A DNA stretch of 33,742 bases, taken from positions 1 to 33,742 of the forward strand of contig CAZVXI010000018.1 of NCBI GenBank assembly GCA_964631295.1, given 5' to 3'. A program made the position numbers and the translations under genes. This document shows, piece after piece, positions 26,859-33,742 of this stretch (its first letter is position 1; every line of letters begins with the position of its first letter). This DNA is from CAZVXI01 sp964631295. GTDB lineage: Bacteria > Planctomycetota > Phycisphaerae > Phycisphaerales > SM1A02. The notes under the pieces are model-generated. The model saw only the letters and a program-made list of their open reading frames with translations. It ran no database searches and had not been told where the DNA came from.

Positions 26859-27902
26859 GTGGACTTCCACGTCTTCATGCTCATCTTCTACTTCATGCTC
26901 GCTCTGGGCGTCTCGTTCATGTGCTCGCTGATGGAGGCCGCAATTCTCTCGCTGCCTCGGTCACACGCCGTGATGCTCAGGAAGCAGGGCAAGCGCAGCG
27001 GTGTCACGCTGGAGAAGATGAAACGATCGATTGACCGGCCGCTCGCAGCGATTCTCACGCTGAATACGATCTCACATACAGTCGGGGCAGCGGGAGTCGG
27101 CGCTGAGGCATATGTGGTGTTCGAGGGGCGATGGATTGCCCTGACAAGTGCGATCCTGACACTCGCCATTCTCGTCTTGTCCGAGATCATCCCGAAGACG
27201 ATCGGAGCGGTCTTCTGTCGCCAGATGGCCCCGCTGACGGCGATGGGCATTACCGTCATGATCTACATCACTTACCCGATCGTGATCGCGCTGGAGCAGT
27301 TCAGCCGACTCCTGCCCGGCGGTCAGGAAGGCGCACGCCTCACGCGCGAGGAACTGGCGTTGCTTGCCGAGATGGGGCAGATTGAAGGTGCGATCGAAGG
27401 GAAGGAATCGCGCGTCATCCAGAATCTGCTCAAACTGCGGGACTTCCGCGTGCATGATGTCATGACACCGCGCAAGGTTGTCCAGATGATCCAGCAGGAC
27501 CACACGGTCGGCGACGCGCTCACCGAGGTTGAGCAGACGGGCTTCTCGCGATTCCCACTGTTCGGCAAGGACTCCGATGAACTCGTCGGTATCGTCTTGC
27601 GACGAGACCTCTCGGACGCTGCCCGCAGAGGGGATCAGCACAAGCCTGTGAAGACCTACGCACGCGAGTTGCGAGCCGTTCCGGAAAGCGCCAGTGTGGA
27701 TAACGTGCTGTGGCGGTTCTTCTCGACTGGTCACCATATGTTTCAGGTAGTCGATGAGTATGGAGGCACGGCGGGCATCGTGACGCTCGAAGACGCCATA
27801 GAGACCATGCTCGGCACCCAGATAGTCGATGAGACAGATCGCGTTGTGGATATGCGCCGTTTGGCTCAGCGCCTTCGACCCAAGAACACCGACTCGGAAT
27901 AA
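26859..27902 (+). CDS. CNNM/CorC-type membrane protein with CBS pair
   Basis: A 347-aa protein of the CNNM (DUF21) plus tandem CBS family, implicated in divalent-cation (Mg2+/Co2+) transport or efflux and often mislabelled as haemolysin. About four hydrophobic helices occupy residues 1-150 (start DFHVFMLIFYFMLALGV, then MCSLMEAAILSLPRSH, LSEIIPKTIGAVF and TVMIYITYPIVIALEQF). Then come EELALLAEMG, VHDVMTPRKVV (CBS1), SRFPLFGKDSDELVGIVLRRD and FQVVDEYGGTAGIVTLEDAIE (CBS2). The C-terminal CorC_HlyC transport-associated domain is absent; the protein ends soon after CBS2, which makes it a short form. The start is GTG 26859 with AAAGG at 9 nt. A TACCCT -10-like element (26806-26811) lies upstream. 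Confidence 0.9.
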   Translation: MDFHVFMLIFYFMLALGVSFMCSLMEAAILSLPRSHAVMLRKQGKRSGVTLEKMKRSIDRPLAAILTLNTISHTVGAAGVGAEAYVVFEGRWIALTSAILTLAILVLSEIIPKTIGAVFCRQMAPLTAMGITVMIYITYPIVIALEQFSRLLPGGQEGARLTREELALLAEMGQIEGAIEGKESRVIQNLLKLRDFRVHDVMTPRKVVQMIQQDHTVGDALTEVEQTGFSRFPLFGKDSDELVGIVLRRDLSDAARRGDQHKPVKTYARELRAVPESASVDNVLWRFFSTGHHMFQVVDEYGGTAGIVTLEDAIETMLGTQIVDETDRVVDMRRLAQRLRPKNTDSE

Positions 27903-27920
27903 GACAGACCACATCCCGGT

Positions 27921-27949
27921 TTGCCGGGGGTTCGGCGTGGCTCTACGCT
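27921..27949 (+). promoter_or_regulatory. Promoter for purF, predicted leaderless
   Basis: TTGCCG (27921-27926), a 17-nt spacer and TACGCT (27944-27949). The predicted transcription start (about 27956-27957) is one or two bases before the purF ATG at 27958, and no Shine-Dalgarno sequence lies between, so the mRNA would be leaderless. Confidence 0.6.
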
Positions 27950-27957
27950 AGCACCTC

Positions 27958-29874
27958 ATGAGCGATTTCATCGGGCACGAATGCGGTGTGGCTCTGCTTC
28001 GATTGCGGCAACCGCTGGCCTACTACCGCGAGCGATATGGCGACTTGGCGTGGGGCCTGCGTCGCATGTATCTCCTGATGGAGAAGCAGCGCAATCGCGG
28101 ACAAGACGGGGCTGGCATCGCCGTCGTCAAGAATAACATGCCTGCCGGCGCGCCGTATCTCCTGCGAATCCGGTCGGACCGCGACAATGCCCTGGATCGC
28201 GTCTTCCACGCTGTGATGCGCGATGTTCGGGAACTCGACCCCGATACGGCCGCTCAGATGGATGATGCTTCCATAAAACAGCAGCTCGAGTTTGTGGGTG
28301 AACTGTACCTCGGCCACCTTCGCTACGCGACGCATGCCGATACGACGCTTGCCAACTGTCATCCGCGCGTGCGCAAACACAACACGGCAAGCAAGAACCT
28401 CGCGATTGCCGGCAACTTCAACATGACCAACTCCTCCGAGTTGTTCCGGCAACTGATTGACTACGGCCTGAACCCCGTCGGAGACTCCGACACGCAGGTC
28501 GTTCTGGAACGTCTCGGCTTCTCGCTTGACCGCGAGCACGACATGCTCACACGAGCAATGGGGCCCGGTTCGTTCCGCGGGCTTGAAGACCGAGCGCTTG
28601 CCGAAGCCATTTCCGAAGAACTCGATCTTGTGCGCGTACTTGAGCACGCATCGCAACCATGGGACGGCGGTTATGTGTTCGGGGGACTCATCGGCAATGG
28701 AGACGCTTTCGTCTGTCGTGATCCAAATGGCATTCGCCCGGCGTTCTATCACATCGACGATGAAGTTGTTGCCGTGGCCTCTGAGCGAGCTGCGCTGTCA
28801 AACGTTTTTGATGTCGAGCCACACGAGATCGAGTCGCTTGAGCCGGGCCACGTGTTGTCGATCAAGCGTGATGGCACGATTCGACATGAACACTTCACCG
28901 TGCCCGGGGAGCGGCGCGAGTGTTCATTCGAGCGGATTTACTTCAGCCGTGGCAACGATGCATGCATCTACAAGGAACGCAAGGCGCTCGGCAAGGCGCT
29001 CGCACCCCGCGTGCTTGAAGCGCTTGGCGGCGATATCGAGAAGGCCGTCTTCAGCTTCATCCCGAACACCTCGGAGACGGCATATCTCGGTCTGGTTGAA
29101 GAAATCGAGCACAACATCAGGCAGCAACATGCAGATCAACTCTGGCAGCGATTGCAGGAAGGCGATGTTGATCGCAGCGAGATTGATCGTTTTTTGAACG
29201 GCCGGCTGCGGATCGAGAAGGTCGCACACAAGGATGCAAAACTCCGCACATTCATCGCCGACGATCGCTCTCGCCGGGATCTTGTGCTGCACGTTTACGA
29301 CATCACGCGCGGTAGTGTTGACAATGACGACACGCTTGTTGTCGTCGATGATTCAATCGTCCGCGGCACGACACTGCGCGAGTCGGTTGTGACCATTCTC
29401 AGCCGATTGAACCCGAAGAAGATGATCATCGTCAGTTCCGCGCCGCCGATCATGTATCCGGATTGCTATGGCATTGACATGAGTCAACTCGGCCGGTTCA
29501 TAGCATTCGAGGCAGCAATCGCGTTGCTGAAGGAAACCGGACAACTGACCGTTCTCGACGAGGTGGAACAACTCTGCCGGGATCAAGTTGATCTGCCGGC
29601 GGACAATTTGCGCAATCACGTCGCTGCGATCTATGACTTGTTCAGTCTGGAACAGATCAGCAGCAAAGTTGCGCAGCTCATCCGTTCGCCGCATCTCACA
29701 TGGGATGGCGAAATACAGGTTGTGTATCAGGATCTTGGCGGTCTGCACGCGGCGATGCCACACCACACCGGCGACTGGTACTTTACGGGTGAATATCCGA
29801 CACCCGGCGGCTATCGCGTGCTCAACACAGCGTTCCTGAACTGGCGCGCACGGCAGGATGTGCGTTCATACTGA
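27958..29874 (+). CDS. purF: Amidophosphoribosyltransferase, long form
   Basis: PurF makes 5-phosphoribosylamine from PRPP and glutamine, the first step of purine synthesis. The N-terminus is SDFIGHECGVALL: the Cys at residue 9 after a short leader is the Ntn nucleophile, exposed by propeptide processing as in Bacillus-type PurF. Glutaminase motifs follow: NRGQDGAGIAVV, GHLRYATHA, NCHPRV, IAGNFNMTN and GDSDTQVVLERL, then RDPNGIRPAFYH and ASERAAL. The PRPP loop is VVVDDSIVRGTTLRES (about residues 461-476). At 638 aa it is longer than E. coli PurF (about 505), with an insertion between the domains and a C-terminal part ending WRARQDVRSY, as in the long PurF forms I recall from Bacteroidota and relatives. 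There is no Shine-Dalgarno sequence; its 3' end overlaps pgi on the other strand by 9 bp. Confidence 0.93.
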   Translation: MSDFIGHECGVALLRLRQPLAYYRERYGDLAWGLRRMYLLMEKQRNRGQDGAGIAVVKNNMPAGAPYLLRIRSDRDNALDRVFHAVMRDVRELDPDTAAQMDDASIKQQLEFVGELYLGHLRYATHADTTLANCHPRVRKHNTASKNLAIAGNFNMTNSSELFRQLIDYGLNPVGDSDTQVVLERLGFSLDREHDMLTRAMGPGSFRGLEDRALAEAISEELDLVRVLEHASQPWDGGYVFGGLIGNGDAFVCRDPNGIRPAFYHIDDEVVAVASERAALSNVFDVEPHEIESLEPGHVLSIKRDGTIRHEHFTVPGERRECSFERIYFSRGNDACIYKERKALGKALAPRVLEALGGDIEKAVFSFIPNTSETAYLGLVEEIEHNIRQQHADQLWQRLQEGDVDRSEIDRFLNGRLRIEKVAHKDAKLRTFIADDRSRRDLVLHVYDITRGSVDNDDTLVVVDDSIVRGTTLRESVVTILSRLNPKKMIIVSSAPPIMYPDCYGIDMSQLGRFIAFEAAIALLKETGQLTVLDEVEQLCRDQVDLPADNLRNHVAAIYDLFSLEQISSKVAQLIRSPHLTWDGEIQVVYQDLGGLHAAMPHHTGDWYFTGEYPTPGGYRVLNTAFLNWRARQDVRSY

Positions 29875-31296
29875 CCCGAGTCGGGCGTCAACCTTCTGCC
29901 TCCACTCGTCGTACCCGGGTCGGCCCATCAGGCCGAACGTGGCAACCTTGCCGGTCTCCACGGCTGGCTGGTCATACGCATCAATGTTCAGCAGCCTGCC
30001 CGCATACGCCGTCGTGATCTCCCACAACTGGATGAACTGCCCCACGCTGTGCGCATCAATGCGAGGGAAACGGATTGTCATATTCGGCCGCTCGCTTTCG
30101 ACGAGAGCGTATTCCGTCGCACGCTTCTCAGCATTGAGCAGATCCGCGACAGACTGCCCGTGCAGATAGGAGAGATTCTGCACATCAAGATCGGCCGGGA
30201 TCACCGGAGAGCCATCGAAGTGCTCAACTTCGAGGAAGCACACCGCCTTATCGTTCGGTCCCTCGCGATACAGTTGCATCTGGCTGTGCTGATCAGTTGC
30301 GCCAAGCGCCTTGATCGGTGTGCCGCCTGCGAACACTTCATCGCCATCGCGATCAACGCGCTTTCCGAGTGATTCTGCCCAGAGTTGGCGGAACCAGTCG
30401 GCCAGGGAGTACAGGTTGTTGCTGTATGGCATCATCACGCAGTTCGGTTTTCCACGCGCGATCAACTCGATGAGCACGGCCGCCATCTGCCCAGCTGGGT
30501 TGTCGGTGATGGACTCGTTCTGGCATCGCTCGTCCATCGCTGCCGCGCCGTCGAGCAGCGCATCAACGTCAATCCCACACATCGCGGAGCTGAACAGGCC
30601 AACCGGCGAGAGAACACTGAATCGACCACCCACACCTTCTGGCACGGGCAAAGTTGTGTATTTCTCCGCATCGCAGATCGCGCGCATCGTACCTTTCTCG
30701 GGATCAGTGATCGCAACAATATTGTCTTTCGCGCGATCACCAAGCGCTTCGCGTAACACACTACGAAAGATCATGAATTGGGCTGCCGTTTCCGCTGTCT
30801 CGCCCGATTTGCTGACGACATTCACCAGCGTGCGCGACAACGTCGGGTCGAGCACGCGGATCATATCGAGTGTGTGCCCGATGAGATGCGGGTCAGCGTT
30901 GTCGAGCACGAACAGCCGCGGCCCGTTGCGATGATCATTTGGAAGAAGATTCCACGTGACCGGGTTGAGCGCTGCCTGCAAGGCGATGTTGCCCAGCGCA
31001 CTGCCGCCGATGCCGAGCACGACCAGATTGTCGATATTGCCGCGGTATCGCTGGGCGACATCTCTGACTGCTCGCAGGTGTTCGCTGCGCATTGGCTCAA
31101 AGGGCAACAGTCGCCAGCGCTCCCAGCCGGTGCCTCGCGTGTTGTTCAGGTCTCGCGTGATCGCTGCCAGACGACTGGCCTGCTCATCGAGAAACGAATC
31201 GGGCACGCCGTGCGAACCGATGCGCGATACAAAACAGTTGCGCAAATCGACGGACAAGGCGGATCCGGTACCAACGGCGGCAACGCTCATACACAT
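29866..31296 (-). CDS. pgi: Glucose-6-phosphate isomerase
   Basis: Pgi interconverts glucose 6-phosphate and fructose 6-phosphate. The 476-aa protein has LGIGGSALGNIALQ, VVSKSGETAETAAQF, the first family signature within EGVGGRFSVLSPVGLF, TDQHSQMQLYREGPNDKAV with the catalytic His, and a C-terminal FGLMGRPGYDEWR; the length is short-form bacterial. The start is uncertain: GTG 31299, ATG 31296 and ATG 31290 are all in frame. I give 31296, which overlaps the stop of the upstream gene. Its end overlaps the end of purF by 9 bp. The overlap with the trans-sulfuration gene indicates co-transcription. Confidence 0.94.
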   Translation of the reverse strand: MCMSVAAVGTGSALSVDLRNCFVSRIGSHGVPDSFLDEQASRLAAITRDLNNTRGTGWERWRLLPFEPMRSEHLRAVRDVAQRYRGNIDNLVVLGIGGSALGNIALQAALNPVTWNLLPNDHRNGPRLFVLDNADPHLIGHTLDMIRVLDPTLSRTLVNVVSKSGETAETAAQFMIFRSVLREALGDRAKDNIVAITDPEKGTMRAICDAEKYTTLPVPEGVGGRFSVLSPVGLFSSAMCGIDVDALLDGAAAMDERCQNESITDNPAGQMAAVLIELIARGKPNCVMMPYSNNLYSLADWFRQLWAESLGKRVDRDGDEVFAGGTPIKALGATDQHSQMQLYREGPNDKAVCFLEVEHFDGSPVIPADLDVQNLSYLHGQSVADLLNAEKRATEYALVESERPNMTIRFPRIDAHSVGQFIQLWEITTAYAGRLLNIDAYDQPAVETGKVATFGLMGRPGYDEWRQKVDARLGSV

Positions 31297-32546
31297 CACC
31301 CCGCATTCATCATCGCAGGTTTCACCGCCGAAAGTGCACGATCAAGATCTGCCCGCAGGTCTGCAACATCTTCAATGCCCACGCTCAGCCGCACGAGATT
31401 GTCGCTGATGCCAAGTTCGGCGCGCGTCTCAGCAGGCACCGAAGCATGCGTCATGATTGCAGGATGATCGACGAGCGACTCAACCCCCCCCAGCGACTCA
31501 GCAAGCGTGAACACACGAAGATTCTCAAGAAACGCTCGCGATTCATCAATGCCGCCCCGCAGGTAGATCGTGATCATCCCGCCGCCTGCGGGCACACCAT
31601 CGAGCAGCATCTGCTTCTGCGCATGATCAAACTGCGGATGACTGGCGATACCGGGATACAGTACGCGCTCGACCTTCTCATGCTCGCTGAGCCACTGCGC
31701 GAGTTCCATCGCTGCTGCGTTGTGCTGCCGCATGCGAACTGCCAGCGTCTTCATCCCGCGCAGCGACAGGTAGGCATCGAACGGCCCCATGACCGAGCCG
31801 ATCGCATTCTGCAGATATCGAATCCGCTGCGCGAGATCCGCGCGATTCGTCACCAACGCCCCGCCGATCACATCGCTGTGCCCGCCGAGATACTTCGTCA
31901 CCGAATGCATGACCATATCAAAGCCAAACTCGAGCGGCCGCTGCAGCATCGGCGTGGCAAATGTGTTGTCGCACACGGTGATGATGCCCGCCGGCCTGGC
32001 CAGCGCTGCGATCGCGCTCAGATCCGCCAGCTTCATCGTCGGGTTCGTCGGCGATTCAACCCAGATCATCTTCGTCTGCGGCGTGATGGCATGGCGAAGC
32101 GAATCAAGCTCCGTCAGATCGATGTACTTCACGTTCAGATTCATCGTGCGCTGCCGCACATTCGTCATCAGCCGGTACGTGCCGCCATACATGTCATCCA
32201 TCGCGATGATCTCGCTGCCCGCATCGAGCAGTTCCAGCGCTGTGCCAATGGAAGCGAGGCCTGATGCGAACGCGAACCCGCCGAACGACACATCCTCTGC
32301 TTCCGTCAGCGTCGATCCCTCGACGCGCGCCAGGCAGCGCTCCAGTGCATAGCGCGTCGGATTGTGCGAACGGGAATACTCATAGCCCAAATGCTCTCCG
32401 GGCGATGGCTGCGCATACGTGCTGCTCAGCGAGACAGGCGGCATGACCGCTCCGGTCACCGGGTCCGGCCGCTGCCCAGCATGAATCAACTGAGATGCCA
32501 GCCGCAGGTCACTGTGATGGGCACGATCAGGTGTGGGTTCAGTCAT
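31296..32546 (-). CDS. Cystathionine gamma-synthase/lyase-family PLP enzyme
   Basis: A 416-aa trans-sulfuration enzyme (Cys/Met metabolism PLP family). Motifs: TGAVMPPVSLSSTYAQP, YEYSRSHNPTRYALE, FGGFAFASGLASIGTAL, DDMYGGTYRL, WVESPTNPTMKL, CDNTFATPMLQRPLEFG, and the PLP lysine in MHSVTKYLGGHSDVIGG (about residue 218), ending SLGGVESLVDHPAIMTHAS and LVRLSVGIEDVADL. The motifs cannot separate synthase (MetB), gamma-lyase or O-acetylhomoserine/MetZ-type use, so I leave the symbol blank. ATG 32546 begins TEPTPDRAHH; an in-frame extension to 32615 is not family-like. It is the promoter-proximal gene of a two-gene unit with pgi. Confidence 0.9.
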   Translation of the reverse strand: MTEPTPDRAHHSDLRLASQLIHAGQRPDPVTGAVMPPVSLSSTYAQPSPGEHLGYEYSRSHNPTRYALERCLARVEGSTLTEAEDVSFGGFAFASGLASIGTALELLDAGSEIIAMDDMYGGTYRLMTNVRQRTMNLNVKYIDLTELDSLRHAITPQTKMIWVESPTNPTMKLADLSAIAALARPAGIITVCDNTFATPMLQRPLEFGFDMVMHSVTKYLGGHSDVIGGALVTNRADLAQRIRYLQNAIGSVMGPFDAYLSLRGMKTLAVRMRQHNAAAMELAQWLSEHEKVERVLYPGIASHPQFDHAQKQMLLDGVPAGGGMITIYLRGGIDESRAFLENLRVFTLAESLGGVESLVDHPAIMTHASVPAETRAELGISDNLVRLSVGIEDVADLRADLDRALSAVKPAMMNAG

Positions 32547-32839
32547 GTCTGGATCGTAGCAGGGAGAGGGGCAGCGATGCATCGCCCAGGGCCGGTCGGG
32601 CCTGATCATCGCCATTCTGATCCATCCGTCAGCGCGTGATCGGCGGTCGGGTGCGGCACTCCGGTGTGCCCTGCAGCGGGTACACGCGGTCGTGGAACGG
32701 GTGCACGCGGCAGTGGGGTTCGCGTCGATGCATGGTCACGGCCCTATGCCGGGTTGATCAGGGCCGCGGCGGTGGGGTTCGGTCCTTGCGTCGCTCTACT
32801 CACCCTGCATCTGCCGTTCACAGGTGCGCCGCGTCGGCA
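32547..32839. other. Non-coding interval with a two-copy 21-bp repeat and a hairpin
   Basis: Upstream region of the trans-sulfuration gene. It contains two imperfect copies (GGGTACACGCGGTCGTGG at 32678-32695 and GGGTGCACGCGGCAGTGG at 32699-32716) spaced 21 bp, and a stem CGGCCCT (32739-32745) / AGGGCCG (32760-32766). No convincing gene is seen. Confidence 0.55.
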
Positions 32840-33070
32840 GAATACGCCGCGTATTCTTCTGGATACGCTTCATATTCTTTCGGATACGCCGCGTATTCTT
32901 CTGGATACGTCGCGTATTCCCTCGGATACGCCACGTATTCTTTTGAATACGCTTCATATTCTCTCGAATACACCGCGTATTCTCTTGGATACGCCTCATA
33001 TTCCCTCGGATACGCCACGTATTCTCTCGAATACGCCGCATATTCTTTTGGATACGCGGCGTATTCTGGC
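32840..33070. repeat. 21-bp palindromic minisatellite, 11 units
   Basis: Eleven tandem 21-bp units without spacers, ending at a partial GGAT. Each has a 17-bp imperfect palindrome based on GAATACGCCGCGTATTC (8+1+8), followed by a 4-nt pyrimidine-rich linker. Across units the half-sites ATAC (unit positions 3-6) and TATTC (13-17) never change, while positions 2, 9-10, 12 and 18-21 vary, mostly by transitions. As 21 is a multiple of three, several frames stay open through it: the minus strand would read Glu-Tyr-x-Ala-Tyr-Pro/Ser-x repeats, the plus strand Gly/Glu-Tyr-Ala-x-Tyr-Ser-x. No ribosome binding site marks either as a gene. Confidence 0.95.
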
Positions 33071-33412
33071 GGATCAGTGCCAATTCGCACGGCATTGGGG
33101 CGCGCAAGAATGGCCGATGTCGCCCGTCTGCGTGCTTGCTGGCGGTGCATCTGTGCGGCCTGTGACTTCTGATCGGCCGCGCGCGGCGATCCCAGCGATC
33201 ATCCCGGAGATCAGCGTACCGGCGGCGGAGACAAACCGGCTGACGTTCTCGACGAGCGGCAGTTCTTCGCAGCGATGCCTTTCATTGATCATGACAGCAA
33301 GGCCTCAGCGATGAACCGTTCACGGTGGCTGCGGTCCCGGGGGTTCCTTCCGAGGGCTATTTCGGGGGTTGGCGTTGAAGAGGGCGGCCTCATCGCTGGC
33401 TGCTTCGGCGAG
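33071..33412. other. Non-coding interval
   Basis: About 340 bp between the minisatellite and the REP-like repeats. Short open frames exist on both strands but show no family motif or start signals. Nothing recognisable. Confidence 0.5.
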
Positions 33413-33415
33413 TTC

Positions 33416-33627
33416 CATCCCACACGGCCGACTCCCTCCGGTCGCTGGCCGTGGCACCCAGTTTCAGTACGCGCTCCCGCCGGGTGCCACTGCCAGCGAG
33501 TACCACGAGTCGGCAGTGCGAGCGCGCGATGATCCCACGAGACTCAACCCGGCAGGCCTCCTTCATCCCACACGGCCGAACTCCCTCCCCCCGGATGTCA
33601 GTCGCTGGCCGTGGCACCCAGTTTCAG
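33416..33627. repeat. Dispersed-type repeat cluster (two direct copies, one inverted core)
   Basis: Copy A (33416-33467) and copy B (33564-33627) both run from CATCCCACACGGCCG to GTCGCTGGCCGTGGCACCCA then GTTTCAG; copy B has about 12 extra bases in the middle. A third, inverted core, GGGTGCCACTGCCAGCGA, lies at 33482-33499. These look like REP-type intergenic elements. Confidence 0.75.
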
Positions 33628-33644
33628 GGCTCCGCGATCTGTGG

Positions 33645-33664
33645 ATTCCTGCTTGCGCAGGAAT
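33645..33664. repeat. REP-like hairpin
   Basis: ATTCCTGC (33645-33652) and GCAGGAAT (33657-33664) form a perfect 8-bp stem with a TTGC loop, in a context (TGGATTCCTGC...GGAATGACG) typical of dispersed repetitive hairpins found in many bacterial genomes. Confidence 0.6.
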
Positions 33665-33688
33665 GACGGCGCGTCTTGTGAGTTGCCC

Positions 33689-33742
33689 TCACACTCTGAA
33701 GATCGCGCCCATCTTCTTGCCCATCATGACTGATGCGCCCAC
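33689..33742 (-). CDS. Possible 3' end of a minus-strand gene (partial)
   Basis: From the window edge the minus strand reads VGASVMMGKKMGAIFRV and then TGA at 33691-33689. The residue composition looks coding and the frame is uninterrupted to the edge, but 17 residues are too few to name a family. The REP-like hairpin sits 25 nt downstream of this stop, where such elements usually lie. Confidence 0.4.
   Translation of the reverse strand: MGASVMMGKKMGAIFRV

Noticed and set aside
32840..33070. CRISPR array
   Set aside because: Units abut directly with no unique spacers, the unit is too short and no cas gene is near.
32818..33150. Minus-strand Tyr-rich repeat protein gene
   Set aside because: The frame is open simply because the unit length is a multiple of three and contains no stop; no ribosome binding site, and the non-repeat flanks look non-coding. 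Kept as an alternative in the findings, not as a CDS.

Overview
The window is a GC-rich, gene-dense bacterial chromosome segment. It is probably from a planctomycete (Planctomycetota, Phycisphaerae-like) or a close relative. The basis is its gene content: a diderm envelope (Sec signal peptides, lipoproteins, an outer-membrane lipid A deacylase-like barrel), a long PurF, a MsrB-MsrA lipoprotein fusion and an orphan MutL/GlmL-type ATPase operon. That placement is inference from gene content, not from a marker-gene tree. A run of 10 N inside fabF shows that this is a scaffolded draft assembly.

Layout. 1-1606 (+): nadC (5' end outside the window) and birA, overlapping by ATGA. 1719-9375 (+): a tight run of seven genes, most with overlaps or gaps under 20 nt. 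It encodes a small PH-like membrane protein, a small soluble protein, a GlmL/MutL-family ATPase, a barrel-sandwich/KOW-like protein, a membrane-anchored FnIII + DUF6754-like protein, and three further membrane proteins. No B12 mutase is present, so the function of this probable membrane complex is unknown; I consider it the best candidate for an undescribed system here. 9396-16166 (+): the fatty-acid synthesis cluster rpmF-plsX-fabH-fabD-(lipoprotein)-fabG-acpP-fabF, cut into several transcription units by recognisable promoters and a terminator. 16182-20300 (mostly -): a PagL-like outer-membrane protein, a gene-poor stretch, a nucleosidase-like gene, a decayed Rhs/YD-repeat fragment, and a MsrB-MsrA lipoprotein. 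20475-21965 (+): a secreted papain-like peptidase. 22034-24064 (-): acs, sharing a convergent terminator with the peptidase. 24306-25832 (+): an HtrA/Deg protease, followed by back-to-back terminators and a convergent lipoprotein gene (25989-26594, -). 26859-29874 (+): a CNNM/CBS membrane protein and purF. 29866-32546 (-): a trans-sulfuration enzyme gene and pgi, overlapping, with pgi converging on purF. 32547-33742: non-coding DNA with an 11-unit 21-bp minisatellite and REP-like dispersed repeats, then the 3' end of a minus-strand gene.

Functionally the window combines cofactor supply (NAD, biotinyl transfer to acetyl-CoA carboxylase), malonyl-ACP-based lipid synthesis, acetate activation, envelope quality control (HtrA, Msr), and central and purine metabolism. 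Several promoters share a -10 of the form CTACnCT/CTACAAT. purF and probably fabD start only 8 nt downstream of such a -10 with no Shine-Dalgarno sequence, which suggests leaderless mRNAs.
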